Below are positions 5,758-5,764 of a DNA stretch of 5,764 bases, one piece after another. This stretch comes from Candidatus Bipolaricaulota bacterium (GTDB taxonomy: Bacteria > Bipolaricaulota > Bipolaricaulia > UBA7950 > UBA9294): assembly GCA_018399865.1 (NCBI GenBank), contig JAGYNL010000063.1:1-5764 (forward strand), written 5' to 3'. How positions within the stretch are numbered: the first letter of the stretch is position 1; each line of letters opens with the position of its first letter. A program made the position numbers and the translations under genes. Below the pieces are notes generated by a model. That model ran no database searches. It was not told where the DNA came from and saw only the letters and a program-made list of their open reading frames with translations.

Positions 5758-5764
5758 ATGAAGA
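5758..5764 (+). CDS. Start of a plus-strand gene running off the right edge (product unknown)
   Basis: Only ATG AAG A is inside the window (Met-Lys and one base), so the product cannot be named. The call rests on the perfect AAGGAGG with a six-base spacing, and on its divergent position relative to hppA across a non-coding region. The preceding structured region may be its leader. Confidence 0.7.

Overview
This is a bacterial window of compact, mostly minus-strand genes. Base composition looks roughly balanced by eye, starts carry Shine-Dalgarno (SD) sequences, and gene gaps are short except at the right end. No rRNA, tRNA, insertion sequence, CRISPR array or phage gene was seen. The sequence does not fix the taxon. 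A long membrane pyrophosphatase resembling the Thermotoga maritima Na+-pumping enzyme, next to an export-type ABC operon, would suit an anaerobic or energy-limited bacterium, but this is inference.

Layout, right to left along the minus strand. At the extreme right edge a plus-strand gene begins (ATG at 5758, ideal SD), with only its first codons in view. Between it and the divergent minus-strand gene is a 434-base non-coding stretch with several inverted repeats. One is a pair of mutually exclusive stems just upstream of the plus-strand gene. Then comes hppA (5323 to 3119), a 734-residue membrane-integral pyrophosphatase with all catalytic motifs. Its residues predict a K+-dependent, Na+-pumping (or Na+/H+) subtype. 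A clear rho-independent terminator (about 3050-3094) ends that transcript.

Next is a GNAT acetyltransferase of the RimJ/RimL type (2880 to 2344), with its own candidate promoter and a perfect SD that fix its start. After a gap of 112 bases lies a three-gene ABC cluster: an ABC-2 type ATPase (2231 to 1314), its six-helix permease (1336 to 611, overlapping the ATPase), and an unrecognised membrane-anchored extracytoplasmic protein (596 running off the left edge). The overlap and the 14-base gap indicate co-transcription and probably a shared function in export, or in Na+/drug efflux of the NatAB kind. The substrate cannot be told from sequence.

Most of the window is ordinary. The points most worth a second look are the cation-specificity prediction for the pyrophosphatase, the uncharacterised third gene of the ABC cluster, and the structured leader before the right-edge gene. 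I found no convincing evidence of an undescribed multi-gene system.
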